DNA from: Paenibacillus abyssi | Lineage (GTDB): Bacteria; Bacillota; Bacilli; Paenibacillales; Paenibacillaceae | Reading direction: 5' to 3' | Length of the DNA stretch: 64,000 nucleotides | NCBI RefSeq assembly: GCF_014640295.1 | Contig: NZ_BMGR01000004.1 | Coordinates: 1-64,000 of the forward strand | Shown: one piece after another, positions 7,996 to 17,262 of the stretch | Numbering within the stretch: the stretch's first letter is position 1 | Layout of the letters: the number at the start of each line of letters is the position of its first letter | Notes under the pieces: generated by a model | What the model was told of the DNA's origin: nothing | Seen by the model: the letters and a program-made list of their open reading frames with translations, nothing else | Database searches by the model: none | Position numbers and translations under genes: made by a program

Positions 7996-9135
7996 TTACA
8001 GGTCAAGCGTATTGTATTTCAAGCCGAGCGGCAGTGGAGCAGGGCGTTCGACCTTCGACTGGATGTACACATGCCGGTCCGAATCCGACGACTCGAAAAT
8101 GCCCAGTGAAATGTCCAGCACATGGCTGGCCAATCGTCCACTTGCACGGTTCTTCCTTCCGGACCGGATCGCATATGCCATATCGGCAAGTCCAATCCCT
8201 CTGCTGTCTTCCCAATATCCGTGTGTCAGAGGAACGGATTTGATCTCCATATTCGGGAACTGGATCTTTATCTCACCTTCGACACCGGGAATGGACAGAG
8301 GACCGCCGAAAAAGTTCGGGTCAGGCACCGACAGATTGCCCTCGGTTCCGTATATTTCAAGCCTAGGCTTGTAACCGAAGCTTTCTTTCCCCGCCTGCAG
8401 GCTTGCAATGGCGCCGCTATGAAAATCCAGCGTCGCCGAAACATTGGTAGGCGCCTCAACTTGAACCGTATCACCAAAACGCGGGGACCTAGGATTCTGG
8501 ACAGTCACTTTCTCTTGAAGTCGCTGCGCGGAGCCGGTCACTCTGCGTACGGGCCCCAGCATGGCAACAAGCGCCGTTAAATAATAAGGCCCCATGTCCA
8601 TCAGCGGATCTCCGCCAAGCTTCAGGAAGTTTTGGAAGTTGGGATGGGTTCCGCTCCAAGCATTGCCCATCATAATAACCGCATTGGCTGCATACGGTGT
8701 GCCGATCCATCCGTCCTTGATCAGCTTGATGCAGGTTTGGAGGCCTGCGCCGAGGAAGGTATCGGGTGCGCAGCCAACCAATAGTCCTTTGGATTCCGCG
8801 AGAGCCAGCACTTCTTCAGCGTCGTTTCTATTCAACGCGAACGGCTTTTCTGTATAGACATGCTTGCCCGCCTGCAGCGCTTTCAAATTGATCGGCGCAT
8901 GTGCGATCGGTGCTGTAAGATTCAACACAATCTCGATCTCCGGATTGGCCAGCAGCTCTTCGACCGTGCAAGCTGCGGGAATATTGAACTCTTCGGCTCG
9001 TTTGCTTGCCAGCTCTGGGACTAGGTCGGCAACTGCTGCGACTTCCAAAATATGATTAAAAACCTGCGTGCAATTTTTCAGGTAAATGCCGCTGATCATG
9101 CCGCATCCGATTACGCCAACTTTGACTCTATTCAT
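7996..9135 (-). CDS. Gfo/Idh/MocA-family NAD(P)-dependent oxidoreductase
   Basis: The 379-residue protein has an N-terminal Rossmann fold with VGVIGCGMISG (residues 5-15), the family EKPFA motif (AGKHVYTEKPFALN) and the C-terminal alpha/beta dehydrogenase domain (MDMGPYYLTALVAMLGP). It probably oxidises or reduces a sugar or inositol derivative. The start at 9135 has GGAG 6 nt upstream; the open frame reaches 9207 but the extra part is unlike the family. It is the first gene of a three-gene set with two TIM-barrel isomerases. Confidence 0.9.
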   Translation of the reverse strand: MNRVKVGVIGCGMISGIYLKNCTQVFNHILEVAAVADLVPELASKRAEEFNIPAACTVEELLANPEIEIVLNLTAPIAHAPINLKALQAGKHVYTEKPFALNRNDAEEVLALAESKGLLVGCAPDTFLGAGLQTCIKLIKDGWIGTPYAANAVIMMGNAWSGTHPNFQNFLKLGGDPLMDMGPYYLTALVAMLGPVRRVTGSAQRLQEKVTVQNPRSPRFGDTVQVEAPTNVSATLDFHSGAIASLQAGKESFGYKPRLEIYGTEGNLSVPDPNFFGGPLSIPGVEGEIKIQFPNMEIKSVPLTHGYWEDSRGIGLADMAYAIRSGRKNRASGRLASHVLDISLGIFESSDSDRHVYIQSKVERPAPLPLGLKYNTLDL

Positions 9136-9330
9136 ATCGCTCCGCCATCCTTTATTATGTAAGTTTGTTTTTCCATGACTATGACTTCCGTTAAGGTGTA
9201 ACCGCAATCAATGGAGGAAGTTGAATTTGTCCATATCACTTTATTATGGGCGTTTGAAACTGTGTGGCGTAAGGATCCATTTTTCTGATATTGTCTCAAA
9301 TTTTTGGGTAAGCGGTTCTACGTATTGAAC

Positions 9331-9357
9331 AAGGGCCTGCATTTCCTGCCGGCCCTT
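9331..9357 (-). terminator. Hairpin after the ABC ATPase gene
   Basis: AAGGGCC / GGCCCTT stem 11 nt downstream of the ATPase stop. The T-run is poor, so this is a likely but weak terminator. Confidence 0.5.
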
Positions 9358-9368
9358 ATTCACGTGTC

Positions 9369-10259
9369 TTAGCTCGTTTTCTTTTCCGGAGGATATAAAA
9401 TGATCTTGCCCTCTTCCATCTCGACCCGGACTTTGTTGCTGTCTTTAAATGATTCGGCGTCCAGATAACCGGCGGGGATCTGGAGCCGTCCAGCCTTGTC
9501 GATCACCGCGTATTCGATATGGCTCTCCCCCTCCGCCGCGGCGCCCTCGCGTTCCAACTGCTCCAGCTCCTCCGCATAGGATACCCGCCGAATCATCTCC
9601 GATGACGTCTTGCCGTCACGGATCGCAACGACCCGGTCGACCTTGCGGGCAATCAAAGGATCATGTGTGACGATCACGATCGTGATACCCAGCTGCCCAT
9701 TAAGCGTGCGGAACAGATCGAGCACCTGGTTCGATGTTTTCGTATCGAGCGCCCCCGTCGGTTCGTCGGCAAGCAGCAGCTTGGGCTCATTCGCAAGTGC
9801 GATGGCTATCGCCACCCGCTGCTGTTCCCCGCCCGACAGCTCATTGAGCCGGTTTTTCAGGCGGTGGCTGAGTCCGACCGCTTCCAGCAGTTCCATGGCG
9901 CGGTCACGGCGGCGCTTCCCCCGCAGCAGGATCGGAAGCTCCACGTTCTCAAGCGCGGTCAGGTAAGGGATCAGATTGCGCGCATTGTTTTGCCAGACGA
10001 AGCCCACTGTTTCCCGTTTATATCGGACAAGATCCTTTTCGGTAAAGGAGAGAAGATCCTTGCCGTCTACAAACAGCTTGCCGGCCGAGGGCCGGTCAAG
10101 GCCGCCAAGCATGTTGAGGAGCGTTGATTTTCCGCTGCCGCTATTTCCAATAATGGCCATCAGCTCCCCATCCTCGACATGAAGATCGAGTCCCTGCAGC
10201 GCCACCACTTCCAGCTCCGCCGTTTTGTAAATTTTGACGAGACCGTCGCTTTGTATCAT
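9369..10259 (-). CDS. LolD/MacB-type ABC transporter ATPase with a C-terminal AbrB-like tail
   Basis: The 296-residue protein has a full ATPase domain: Walker A GNSGSGKST (~37), LSGGEQQRVAIAIAL signature (~141), Walker B LLLADEPTGALD, and switch His in VTHDP. Standard LolD-type ATPases end near residue 230. Here about 60 further residues contain IDKAGRLQIPAGYLDAE and KVRVEMEEGKIIL, which resemble a SpoVT/AbrB swapped-hairpin fold. It pairs with the FtsX-type permease gene 2 nt upstream. The tail could mediate oligomerisation or regulation; that is inference. Confidence 0.9.
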   Translation of the reverse strand: MIQSDGLVKIYKTAELEVVALQGLDLHVEDGELMAIIGNSGSGKSTLLNMLGGLDRPSAGKLFVDGKDLLSFTEKDLVRYKRETVGFVWQNNARNLIPYLTALENVELPILLRGKRRRDRAMELLEAVGLSHRLKNRLNELSGGEQQRVAIAIALANEPKLLLADEPTGALDTKTSNQVLDLFRTLNGQLGITIVIVTHDPLIARKVDRVVAIRDGKTSSEMIRRVSYAEELEQLEREGAAAEGESHIEYAVIDKAGRLQIPAGYLDAESFKDSNKVRVEMEEGKIILYPPEKKTS

Positions 10260-10261
10260 GA

Positions 10262-13153
10262 TTACTCCTCTCCCAGCTTAAGCGCCTGGCTGATCCGAAT
10301 CCGCGACAACCGGTAGCCCAGAATCAACAGTCCTGCCGCAAGCATAAATGCGACAATGCTGTAAAGCTGGATATAATCGCTCAATTGATAGACGATTTTG
10401 AACGGCGGCACCTGCTCTCTTGTCGCAAAGGACATTTCGAAGAGCGGAACGAACAGCTTGCTTATGGTATTGCCGATGACAACGCCGATCAGAACGGCTG
10501 CACCGGAGGTAAGGAGCTGTTCACTGACCAGCATGCCGATGATTTGCCGGAACGGAATCCCCATCGCACGAAGCACGCCGTACAGCAGCGTGCGGCCGGA
10601 TAGGGTAAGCAGCCAGAAGATCAGGAAACCGAAGAAGCTGATCAGCATGGAGATGACGAATCCGAGTGTCATGACCCCGTTGATGGCAAGCCTGAACGGA
10701 TCGTTATTGGAACGGATAAGCTCCTGGCTCGTATCCTGAATGCCCGTCACCGGAATCTTCCGGGTCGAGAGCTCCTCATAAATATCGCCGCTGGTTGTTC
10801 CGTCCTTCAGCTTTAGCCATACGCCATACGGCTCGAGAGCCAGATTATTCTGAATCGTGTCCAAGTGGCCGACGACCAGATGCGGACGGGCCGCGGTTTC
10901 TCCCTCATCTGCAGCAGGGCTTCCTAATATCGGAAGCGGATTCCAGCCGGGCCAATAATCGATAATTCCGTATACCGTAAACAGCGCTTGATCCAATCCC
11001 TCCCATTTCAAACGTATGGGGTCGCCAGGCTTCACGTCATTCGCTTCTGCCAGCGATCTTGATATCAACACCGCTTTTGGGTCGGAGGCGATCAGGTTCA
11101 GATAGCTGTTGATATGATGATCGAGCAACCCTGACGGCAGCCAAGCCGTCCGGCCGAAGTCCACCGTATCGATGCCGTACAGCATCGCCGATCCGTCGCC
11201 CCCTCTTTCCAAGCTGAATGAAATTTGGTCCTTCCGGAACACCCGGGCAGCCGATTCAACGCCCTCCAGCTCCTTCATGGGAAGAAATGGCGGCTCGGTG
11301 TACTGGACCCGCTTGGGTGGGCCTGCTGAAACGTCTGTCTCTCCTTCCCCGCCAACAGGGCCGGATGGACCAGCCATTGGCGGAGGGGCATCGTTCTCCC
11401 AAAGGATCGACAAAGCGATGTCCGCGCCAACGGCATACCGGATCTTGTTCTCCATATTCTCATTAATCGTACGCGCTGCGTTTGCGCTGAACAGCCCTGT
11501 GGCAACAGTCATGATCAGGAATACCTTGATCGTCAAATATTGCCCGGAGGAACGGCTAATCTGGATCAGTGTGTGATAGATCGCCGGCGACCACCATTTG
11601 CGTCCGATCCAATACACGAAACGGATGAACCAGGGATAGATCCGCAGAATGAGCAGTCCGCTGCCCAAGGCGAACAGAGCGGGCATAAGAAACAGCAAAG
11701 GATCCACCTGAAGCGCATCGGAATCGAGCGCCAGCTTGCGCAGGTCCTCCTGCCGCTTGTTGAAGCCGTACAGTAAATAGACCGCCAAACCGACAAGAAT
11801 GAGGTCCAGTCCTGTCTTATGCCAAAAGGACATTCGCGTCAGTTGGTTCATCTGCTGCTTTTGGCCAACGATAGACACCCGCGTCGCGAGAAATGCGGGG
11901 ATGAGGATTAACAGGATTGCGCACAGGACGGCAGCTGCCGCTACCTTGTAAGCGCTGCTGTTCAAGGTCACATCCAGCGCCGCACGCTGCACGAATTCCA
12001 AGAACCCGTTCGACGCACCCAGCAGCTTCGTGAACCACACGCCAAGAAGCGGTCCCACGGCTAACGCCGTCAATCCCAATATCAGATTCTCCGCGGTATA
12101 GCTGAGCATAATTTGCAAACGGCTTGCACCGCGGCTGCGAAGCACGGATATATCCGTTTTCTGCCGTTCAATGATCAGATTGGCGGACATGTACAAATAA
12201 AAGGCCAGCATAAGCATGACCGGAGAGTAGAGGGAGAGCAGCATGACATCGAGCTTTTCCTTTTTCTCCTTATAAGTCTCCACAGTAGCTAACGAAGGGA
12301 TATCGACGCTGGAGATGCCGAGCCGCGACTGAAAATAGCTGCGTACGCTGTTGCCTACAGCGGAAAAATGGTCAACATGATCCACTTTCAATTGGTTGTA
12401 ATCCAGTGCTATGCGCCAATCGAGCGACGATACCTTTATTTTCCCGCCAAAAATAAACTCCTCTTCAAACTGCGAGAACGGGATAAAGAAACCATTGCCC
12501 GATGAATTTACGAGAAACGGCAAGTAGCGGTCCGCTTCCGGAGCTGTATCGATAACCCCAACCGGGATGATCCTGAACTGCTCCTTCGTCTGGTTTACAA
12601 AGCCAATGATTTCATCGCCGATATCCCTTTTCATATTCAATAGAAACTTTTGCGTAACCAAGGCTTCATAGACCCCGTCGTTCCGGTCAGGATTGGGCAT
12701 GCGGCCGTCAATTAGCCGGACTCTTTGTTCCAGGTCTGTAACCGCCTTGAAGTTGCCGTATGTATTTTGGGCTTTGATCTCCTGCTCCGTGGCATCAGCG
12801 CCGTATACCTTTAGATTTTGGGTAATGCGCATACGGTAGCTCGACAAATCATCCAGTCCCATCCGATTCGGGATATTCTCGACATAGCGATCCGCCTGCT
12901 GGATGGCCTGAATCGTCTCCTCATTCATTGTATCGGAGGCAATGGACGTACTAATCCGGACATACCCCGGATAGACGGATAAATCCTGTTGGATCAACTG
13001 AAGCTCTTTTTGCAATGTCCGCTGCAAGATGGCATGCGAGTACAGCGGCATGGAGCTGAATAACGCAACACAGATCGCCAGACCGAACCAGAGATTCAGC
13101 TGCAGCCATTTGTTGTTGGCCATTTTCCGCAGGATCATTGTCCATAAGGCCAT
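10262..13153 (-). CDS. Large FtsX/MacB-like ABC transporter permease
   Basis: The 963-residue protein has one N-terminal membrane segment (LWFGLAICVALFSSMPLYSH), a roughly 280-residue extracytoplasmic domain, a helix cluster in the middle (MLMLAFYLYMSANLIIERQ, with the FtsX-typical SVLRSRGAS), a second large external domain, and a C-terminal four-helix FtsX bundle (LISFFGFLIFWLLTLSGRTL, LLYGVLRAMGIPFRQI). The duplicated FtsX layout is typical of lipoprotein or peptide exporters in Firmicutes. Together with the HlyD-like lipoprotein and two ATPases it forms one export locus. The cargo is unknown. Confidence 0.88.
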   Translation of the reverse strand: MALWTMILRKMANNKWLQLNLWFGLAICVALFSSMPLYSHAILQRTLQKELQLIQQDLSVYPGYVRISTSIASDTMNEETIQAIQQADRYVENIPNRMGLDDLSSYRMRITQNLKVYGADATEQEIKAQNTYGNFKAVTDLEQRVRLIDGRMPNPDRNDGVYEALVTQKFLLNMKRDIGDEIIGFVNQTKEQFRIIPVGVIDTAPEADRYLPFLVNSSGNGFFIPFSQFEEEFIFGGKIKVSSLDWRIALDYNQLKVDHVDHFSAVGNSVRSYFQSRLGISSVDIPSLATVETYKEKKEKLDVMLLSLYSPVMLMLAFYLYMSANLIIERQKTDISVLRSRGASRLQIMLSYTAENLILGLTALAVGPLLGVWFTKLLGASNGFLEFVQRAALDVTLNSSAYKVAAAAVLCAILLILIPAFLATRVSIVGQKQQMNQLTRMSFWHKTGLDLILVGLAVYLLYGFNKRQEDLRKLALDSDALQVDPLLFLMPALFALGSGLLILRIYPWFIRFVYWIGRKWWSPAIYHTLIQISRSSGQYLTIKVFLIMTVATGLFSANAARTINENMENKIRYAVGADIALSILWENDAPPPMAGPSGPVGGEGETDVSAGPPKRVQYTEPPFLPMKELEGVESAARVFRKDQISFSLERGGDGSAMLYGIDTVDFGRTAWLPSGLLDHHINSYLNLIASDPKAVLISRSLAEANDVKPGDPIRLKWEGLDQALFTVYGIIDYWPGWNPLPILGSPAADEGETAARPHLVVGHLDTIQNNLALEPYGVWLKLKDGTTSGDIYEELSTRKIPVTGIQDTSQELIRSNNDPFRLAINGVMTLGFVISMLISFFGFLIFWLLTLSGRTLLYGVLRAMGIPFRQIIGMLVSEQLLTSGAAVLIGVVIGNTISKLFVPLFEMSFATREQVPPFKIVYQLSDYIQLYSIVAFMLAAGLLILGYRLSRIRISQALKLGEE

Positions 13154-13202
13154 GCTTTCACCCCATTTTCATACTTCAAAGCGAGCGATATTCGGGTTAG
13201 TA

Positions 13203-14264
13203 TCAGTTATTTAGAATGACCTGCTGTCCCTCTTCCAGACCGCGGATAATCTCTACTTCGGTCGACGTCATGAGCCCGACTTCAACGTCGATTTCCTTGC
13301 GGCGGTCACCCTCTATAACCTGCACATAGGTACGGCCCATATACGAACGGACGCCGGCGCGAGGCAGCACAAGCACATCTTCGCGCTTCTGCAGCGGGAT
13401 CGTGAAGCTAGCGATGTCTCCAATCTCTGCGGTTTCAAGCCCCTCTTCGATCCCCAGGATCAGCAGCCTGCTGTTGCGTTCGGCTGCAGCCGAATCAGTC
13501 GTGAATGGAGCACTGGATGGCGTTTGCAGCACCCTCCCGGTGTATTCCTCATCATTGTATTTGATAGCAACCGGCATATTGACCTGGACCTCCACCAGAT
13601 CCTTTGTATTGATAGCGGAATAAGCCAGATGGACGCGTGAAGGATCAGCGACGGACAAGAGCGGTTGATAAGCATTAACGTTATCGCCGGCTTTGATCTC
13701 ACCGATATACGTAACAAGCCCTTCGATCGGCGACAGCAGCTTTGCTTTATCCAGACGGGATTGCAACGCCTCCAACGAGATCCGCTCGCGCTCCACATCG
13801 ATCTCGCGCAGCCTGATATCACTTCGGTCCGCGCCAGACTGCCTTGCCTGCTCATACAGGATCTGCGCCCGCTCCAGGCTCAGCCTCTGCATCTGCACCT
13901 GTGTCTCCAGGTCGCCGGTATCAAGATCGAGGAGCAGGTCGCCGGCTTTGACCGTCTGCCCCAGACTTGCGTGCACCTCTTTCACACGCCCTCCGGTCTC
14001 CGTAAAGAACAGAGACTCCGACCGTGCCGCAACAAAATTAGCGGTCCCTGCCAGATTGGTCGCAATGCTTCCCAATTTAACCTCCGCAAGATCGTACGTC
14101 TCCTGCGCCGGTTGAACGAGCGGCGGTTCCAGTACCGCATCCTCCACAGGAAGCAAGGCACACCCCGACAGTATAACCGCCGACAAAGCGGCGGCTGCCA
14201 TAAACTTCAATGAATCCGCTTTCAAATTAGACCAGGGGCGATGCTTTAATCGAGTTCGACACAA
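13203..14264 (-). CDS. HlyD/MacA-like membrane-fusion lipoprotein
   Basis: This periplasmic-adaptor-type protein has a lipoprotein signal (FMAAAALSAVILSGC), a biotinyl-lipoyl-like half (VKEVHASLGQTVKAGDLLLDL), a short coiled-coil hairpin (residues ~120-180), the second lipoyl half (SPIEGLVTYIGEIKAGDNV) and a beta-barrel. In Firmicutes such proteins act on the outer face of MacB-type exporters. The start is uncertain: ATG 14273 sits directly on GGAGG, so TTG 14264 with 9-nt spacing is preferred. It overlaps the end of the upstream ATPase gene by 38 nt. Confidence 0.85.
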   Translation of the reverse strand: MCRTRLKHRPWSNLKADSLKFMAAAALSAVILSGCALLPVEDAVLEPPLVQPAQETYDLAEVKLGSIATNLAGTANFVAARSESLFFTETGGRVKEVHASLGQTVKAGDLLLDLDTGDLETQVQMQRLSLERAQILYEQARQSGADRSDIRLREIDVERERISLEALQSRLDKAKLLSPIEGLVTYIGEIKAGDNVNAYQPLLSVADPSRVHLAYSAINTKDLVEVQVNMPVAIKYNDEEYTGRVLQTPSSAPFTTDSAAAERNSRLLILGIEEGLETAEIGDIASFTIPLQKREDVLVLPRAGVRSYMGRTYVQVIEGDRRKEIDVEVGLMTSTEVEIIRGLEEGQQVILNN

Positions 14265-14964
14265 TTCTACCATCCTCCAATGCGATGACATGATCGACAA
14301 GCTCCATTATGCCTGGATCGTGGGTGGTAAGCACTACTGTCATTCCTAAACGTTTCACAAGATCGCGGAACACCTTCATTACCTGCAGTCCCATTCTGCT
14401 GTCGAGCTCCGCCGTCGGTTCGTCGGCGATTAGAAGTACCGGTTCATGGGCAATCGCCCGCGCGATTGCGACGCGCTGCTGCTCTCCCCCCGATAGTTCG
14501 GTCGGACGGTGCTTCATCCGTTCCTTCATGCCGACCCTCTCCAGCGCCCGTTCTGCCGCCTCACGATTGCCTTTAACCGGCATTCCCGCAATACGCAGCC
14601 CGAACTCAACGTTCTCGTAAGCGGACATGAGCCCTATCAAGCCAAACGACTGAAATACGAGCCCGATCTGTTTACGGCGCAGCTCGCTTCGCTCCGAGCC
14701 CGAAAGCCCGGCCAAATCCTTCCCGCAAAAATAAACTTGTCCCTCCGTTGGTTCATCCAGTGCGCTCAAAATATTGAGCAATGTCGTTTTTCCCGATCCG
14801 GAACGCCCGACCAGGGCAACCATCGATCCTGCCGGGATAACCAGATCGATATCCTCAAGCGCCTTAACGGCACGATTCCCTTTGCCAAATATACGCAAGA
14901 CACCTATGGTTTGCAATATGGCGTCTCCCGGCAAAGGGGTTTCAGCATTTGCGGCAGCGGGCAC
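14227..14964 (-). CDS. LolD/MacB-type ABC transporter ATPase
   Basis: A complete ATPase of about 245 residues: Walker A GRSGSGKTT, LSGGEQQRVAIARAI signature, Walker B LLIADEPTAELD, H-loop TTHDP. It is the first gene of the four-gene export locus. The GTG at 14964 preceded by GGAGGA at 6-nt spacing is the best start; the open frame extends to 14997. Having two distinct ATPases for one large permease may mean that they work as a heterodimer; that is inference. Confidence 0.88.
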   Translation of the reverse strand: MPAAANAETPLPGDAILQTIGVLRIFGKGNRAVKALEDIDLVIPAGSMVALVGRSGSGKTTLLNILSALDEPTEGQVYFCGKDLAGLSGSERSELRRKQIGLVFQSFGLIGLMSAYENVEFGLRIAGMPVKGNREAAERALERVGMKERMKHRPTELSGGEQQRVAIARAIAHEPVLLIADEPTAELDSRMGLQVMKVFRDLVKRLGMTVVLTTHDPGIMELVDHVIALEDGRIVSNSIKASPLV

Positions 14965-15020
14965 GTAGATTCCTCCAAACATCGCAGATGTAAACACTTT
15001 AATTTTTTTGTCCGATACCT

Positions 15021-15029
15021 ATTATAGCA
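15021..15029 (-). promoter_or_regulatory. Extended -10 promoter of the ABC export operon
   Basis: TGCTATAAT on the minus strand about 60 nt before the GTG start. The extended TGN motif compensates for the absence of a clear -35 box. Confidence 0.5.
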
Positions 15030-15072
15030 AATTATTACAGATTCATGTGTGTTTTTTCAGCCCCTTTTGAAA

Positions 15073-15094
15073 CAAGAAAAGCACCCAGAGGTGC
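15073..15094 (-). terminator. Terminator of the two small genes
   Basis: GCACC / GGTGC hairpin followed on the minus strand by TTTTCTTGTTTC, immediately after the stop at 15096. Confidence 0.65.
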
Positions 15095-15095
15095 G

Positions 15096-15326
15096 TCAAT
15101 TCACAGCAATATTTTGGCTTTGAGCAACCGCTTTTTTCTCAAAAAATGTCTTTGTCTCTCTTATCTCAATAATTTCAACGTTGTTCTTATTAACGAGTCT
15201 GCCATTAGTCCCGTACCATTGCTCATGATTCATAATATCTTCAGCTACATTTTGATAGGACTCGTTTTCGATCTCAAACACTTCCTGCCTGCCGCTTATC
15301 ATCGTAAACGTCACTACATACTTCAA
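15096..15326 (-). CDS. Small protein of unknown function
   Basis: About 76 residues, acidic and soluble, with no signal peptide or membrane segment and no family I recognise. It begins with a short beta-hairpin-like stretch (LKYVVTFTMISGRQEVFEIEN). The TTG at 15326 with GGAGGT 7 nt upstream is preferred over GTG 15335, which touches the ribosome site. It follows the other small gene by about 24 nt and shares its terminator, so they form a two-gene transcript. Confidence 0.6.
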   Translation of the reverse strand: MKYVVTFTMISGRQEVFEIENESYQNVAEDIMNHEQWYGTNGRLVNKNNVEIIEIRETKTFFEKKAVAQSQNIAVN

Positions 15327-15350
15327 ATGATCCACCTCCGAAACGATTCG

Positions 15351-15593
15351 TCACTTAGCATACTCTTCGATATACACCTTGTATTTCGTTGCCGCTTCGG
15401 CCGGGCCGGGATAATCGATTTGCAGTTCCTTTATACTCATCTCTCTGCCAATGCCAATCAGCGTGTCGCCGATGCTCAGCGTTCCGGACCAGGTCGGGAT
15501 CATTTTCCTCATGTCTTTTCCCGTCAGCTCCATGATCAGCTCGTCCTCATCGTACACATAGATAATGTCTTCGTTCTTAACCATTTGCCCCAT
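15351..15593 (-). CDS. Small protein of unknown function
   Basis: 80 residues, acidic (DIIYVYDEDELIMELTGKDM) and predicted soluble. The start has a clear GGAGG site 10 nt upstream. I recognise no family. It is co-directional with the next small gene. A possible sigma-A promoter lies at 15668-15697. Confidence 0.6.
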   Translation of the reverse strand: MGQMVKNEDIIYVYDEDELIMELTGKDMRKMIPTWSGTLSIGDTLIGIGREMSIKELQIDYPGPAEAATKYKVYIEEYAK

Positions 15594-15667
15594 GTATCTT
15601 CGCCTCCTCAGAATTTAACATCGCTGCAGGGGAAGGGATCCACTTCAATAAAATGAACAACTTGTCT

Positions 15668-15697
15668 ATACTACTTACCCAAAATAGATAAAGTTAA
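15668..15697 (-). promoter_or_regulatory. Possible promoter of the small-gene pair
   Basis: TTAACT, 18 nt, TAGTAT on the minus strand, about 75 nt before the ATG at 15593. Confidence 0.35.
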
Positions 15698-15718
15698 GCT
15701 CCCGCAAGTAAACAGACA

Positions 15719-15761
15719 AAAGCCACTCCCTTGGAGAGTAGCACTCCCAAGAAAGCGGCTT
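15719..15761 (-). terminator. Hairpin between divergent genes
   Basis: AAGCC / GGCTT with inner CTTGG / CCAAG stems and a minus-strand TTTTG tail. It lies upstream of the small-gene promoter, where no minus-strand gene precedes it, so it may block read-through or belong to an unrecognised transcript. The remaining bases 15594-15894 hold no other feature I can see. Confidence 0.45.
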
Positions 15762-15894
15762 GGGAACGTAAAATTTTAAAAAACAATCAATTGCGTGGCA
15801 TGCATTGGTATATTTCTATAACATCGATACACAATATATAATGAATTTCTAAGTAATCCATCAGGCGTATACACCGATGATCAGGAGGATGATG

Positions 15895-17037
15895 ATGAAG
15901 GCCGTAACTTTCCAAACGCCAATGAATATGCAGGTTAAACAGGTGCCCGATCCAACGCTTCAGAAGAACAAAGACGATATTATCGTCCGGATTACGTCAA
16001 CGGCCATTTGCGGTTCCGATCTCCATATTTATCAAGGTGCTGTTCAGGCCCAACCAAATTATGTAATCGGCCATGAACCGATGGGCATCGTCGAAGAAGT
16101 AGGACCTGAGGTGACACGCGTCAAAAAAGGCGACCGCGTCGTACTGCCGTTCAATATCTCATGCGGTCAATGCCATTACTGCCAGCATGAAATGGAAAGC
16201 CAATGTGACAACTCCAATCCCAATCCGCAGGTCGATACTGGCGCTTATTTTGGTTTTACCGAGCGATATGGGAATTATCAAGGCGGACAAGCTGAATTAC
16301 TGTATGTACCTTACGGTAATTTCATGCCGTTTGTCATTCCGGAATCTTGTGAATTAGAAGATGAGAAGCTGCTGTTTATGTCTGATGTACTGCCTACCGC
16401 ATATTGGAGCGTGGACAACGCAGGCGTGAAGCAAGGCGATACCGTTGTAGTCCTTGGCTGCGGCCCTGTCGGCTTAATGGCACAGAAATTTGCCTGGATG
16501 AAAGGGGCAAAACGAGTCATTGCGGTTGATAATCTCCCTTACCGGCTGAATTATGCCAAAAAAATAAACAACGTCGAAATTATCAATTTTGAGGATTTCC
16601 CTGATACGGGTACACATATTAGAGAAATCACAAGCGGAGGAGCCGATGCTGTCATTGATTGCGTCGGTATGGACGGCAAGAAGACACCAGTGGAGGCGGA
16701 AGAGCAGAAGGCTAAGCTGGTTGGCGGAACGCTGAGCGCAGTCAATATTGCGATGAACGCCGTTAAGAAATTCGGTACCATTCAAATGACAGGCGTATAT
16801 GGCTCCAAATATAATCAATTCATGTTCGGCAATTTGTGGGAAAGAAATATTACGATCAAAATGGGACAAGCACCCGTTATCCACTATATGCCGATGCTGT
16901 TCCAAAAGATTACGGCAGGGGAGTTCGATCCAACGGAGATCATTACGCACAGGGTGCCGATGGATCAAGCACATGATGCGTATAACACCTTTTATAACCA
17001 TCAGGATGAATGCATCAAATTCGTGTTGAAACCATAG
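15895..17037 (+). CDS. Zinc-dependent alcohol dehydrogenase (formaldehyde-dehydrogenase-like MDR family)
   Basis: The 380-residue medium-chain dehydrogenase has catalytic-zinc ligands in CGSDLHIYQG and GHEPMG, the structural-zinc four-Cys loop CGQCHYCQHEMESQC, and Rossmann GCGPVGLMAQ followed by VDN, indicating NAD(H). The closest group is the FdhA-like or glutathione-independent formaldehyde/threonine-type dehydrogenases common in bacilli. Three ATGs are in tandem; the third (15895) is best spaced from AGGAGG. It is the only plus-strand gene in this part of the window and is monocistronic, with its own terminator. Confidence 0.9.
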   Translation: MKAVTFQTPMNMQVKQVPDPTLQKNKDDIIVRITSTAICGSDLHIYQGAVQAQPNYVIGHEPMGIVEEVGPEVTRVKKGDRVVLPFNISCGQCHYCQHEMESQCDNSNPNPQVDTGAYFGFTERYGNYQGGQAELLYVPYGNFMPFVIPESCELEDEKLLFMSDVLPTAYWSVDNAGVKQGDTVVVLGCGPVGLMAQKFAWMKGAKRVIAVDNLPYRLNYAKKINNVEIINFEDFPDTGTHIREITSGGADAVIDCVGMDGKKTPVEAEEQKAKLVGGTLSAVNIAMNAVKKFGTIQMTGVYGSKYNQFMFGNLWERNITIKMGQAPVIHYMPMLFQKITAGEFDPTEIITHRVPMDQAHDAYNTFYNHQDECIKFVLKP

Positions 17038-17050
17038 TACAGGTATAACA

Positions 17051-17094
17051 GATCCCCCTTTGGCAGAATATTGCTGCTGAATGGGGATTTTTTG
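17051..17094 (+). terminator. Terminator of the alcohol dehydrogenase gene
   Basis: ATCCCC / GGGGAT stem with an inner CAG/CTG pairing, followed by TTTTTTG, 14 nt after the stop. Confidence 0.8.
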
Positions 17095-17119
17095 CATACG
17101 ACCTCGCTCCCGCCTGAAT

Positions 17120-17262
17120 GTTGAGTCTGTTTTAAACGACCATTCACACCATTCACATTCTGAATATGGTAAATACCTTTAATGACATGCTTGCCAACGT
17201 CAGACTTAATGCGATAATGTTCCAAACCTTTCTCTTCTGCACAATTTTAGCAGATTTACGCA
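17120..17262 (-). pseudogene. IS1595-family transposase remnant
   Basis: The minus-strand reading NCAEEKGLEHYRIKSDVG and KHVIKGIYHIQNVNGVNGRLK matches the C-terminal region of ISXO2/IS1595 transposases (GLEHYRIKS...HIQNVNSLHSRLK). It is preceded by in-frame stops and lacks both the catalytic core and the end that should follow RLK. No inverted repeats are visible. It is a decayed fragment. The flanking bases 17263-17570 show nothing else recognisable. Confidence 0.65.

Noticed and set aside
13665-14213. 182-residue plus-strand open frame
   Set aside because: Antisense to the HlyD-like gene; composition typical of a shadow frame.
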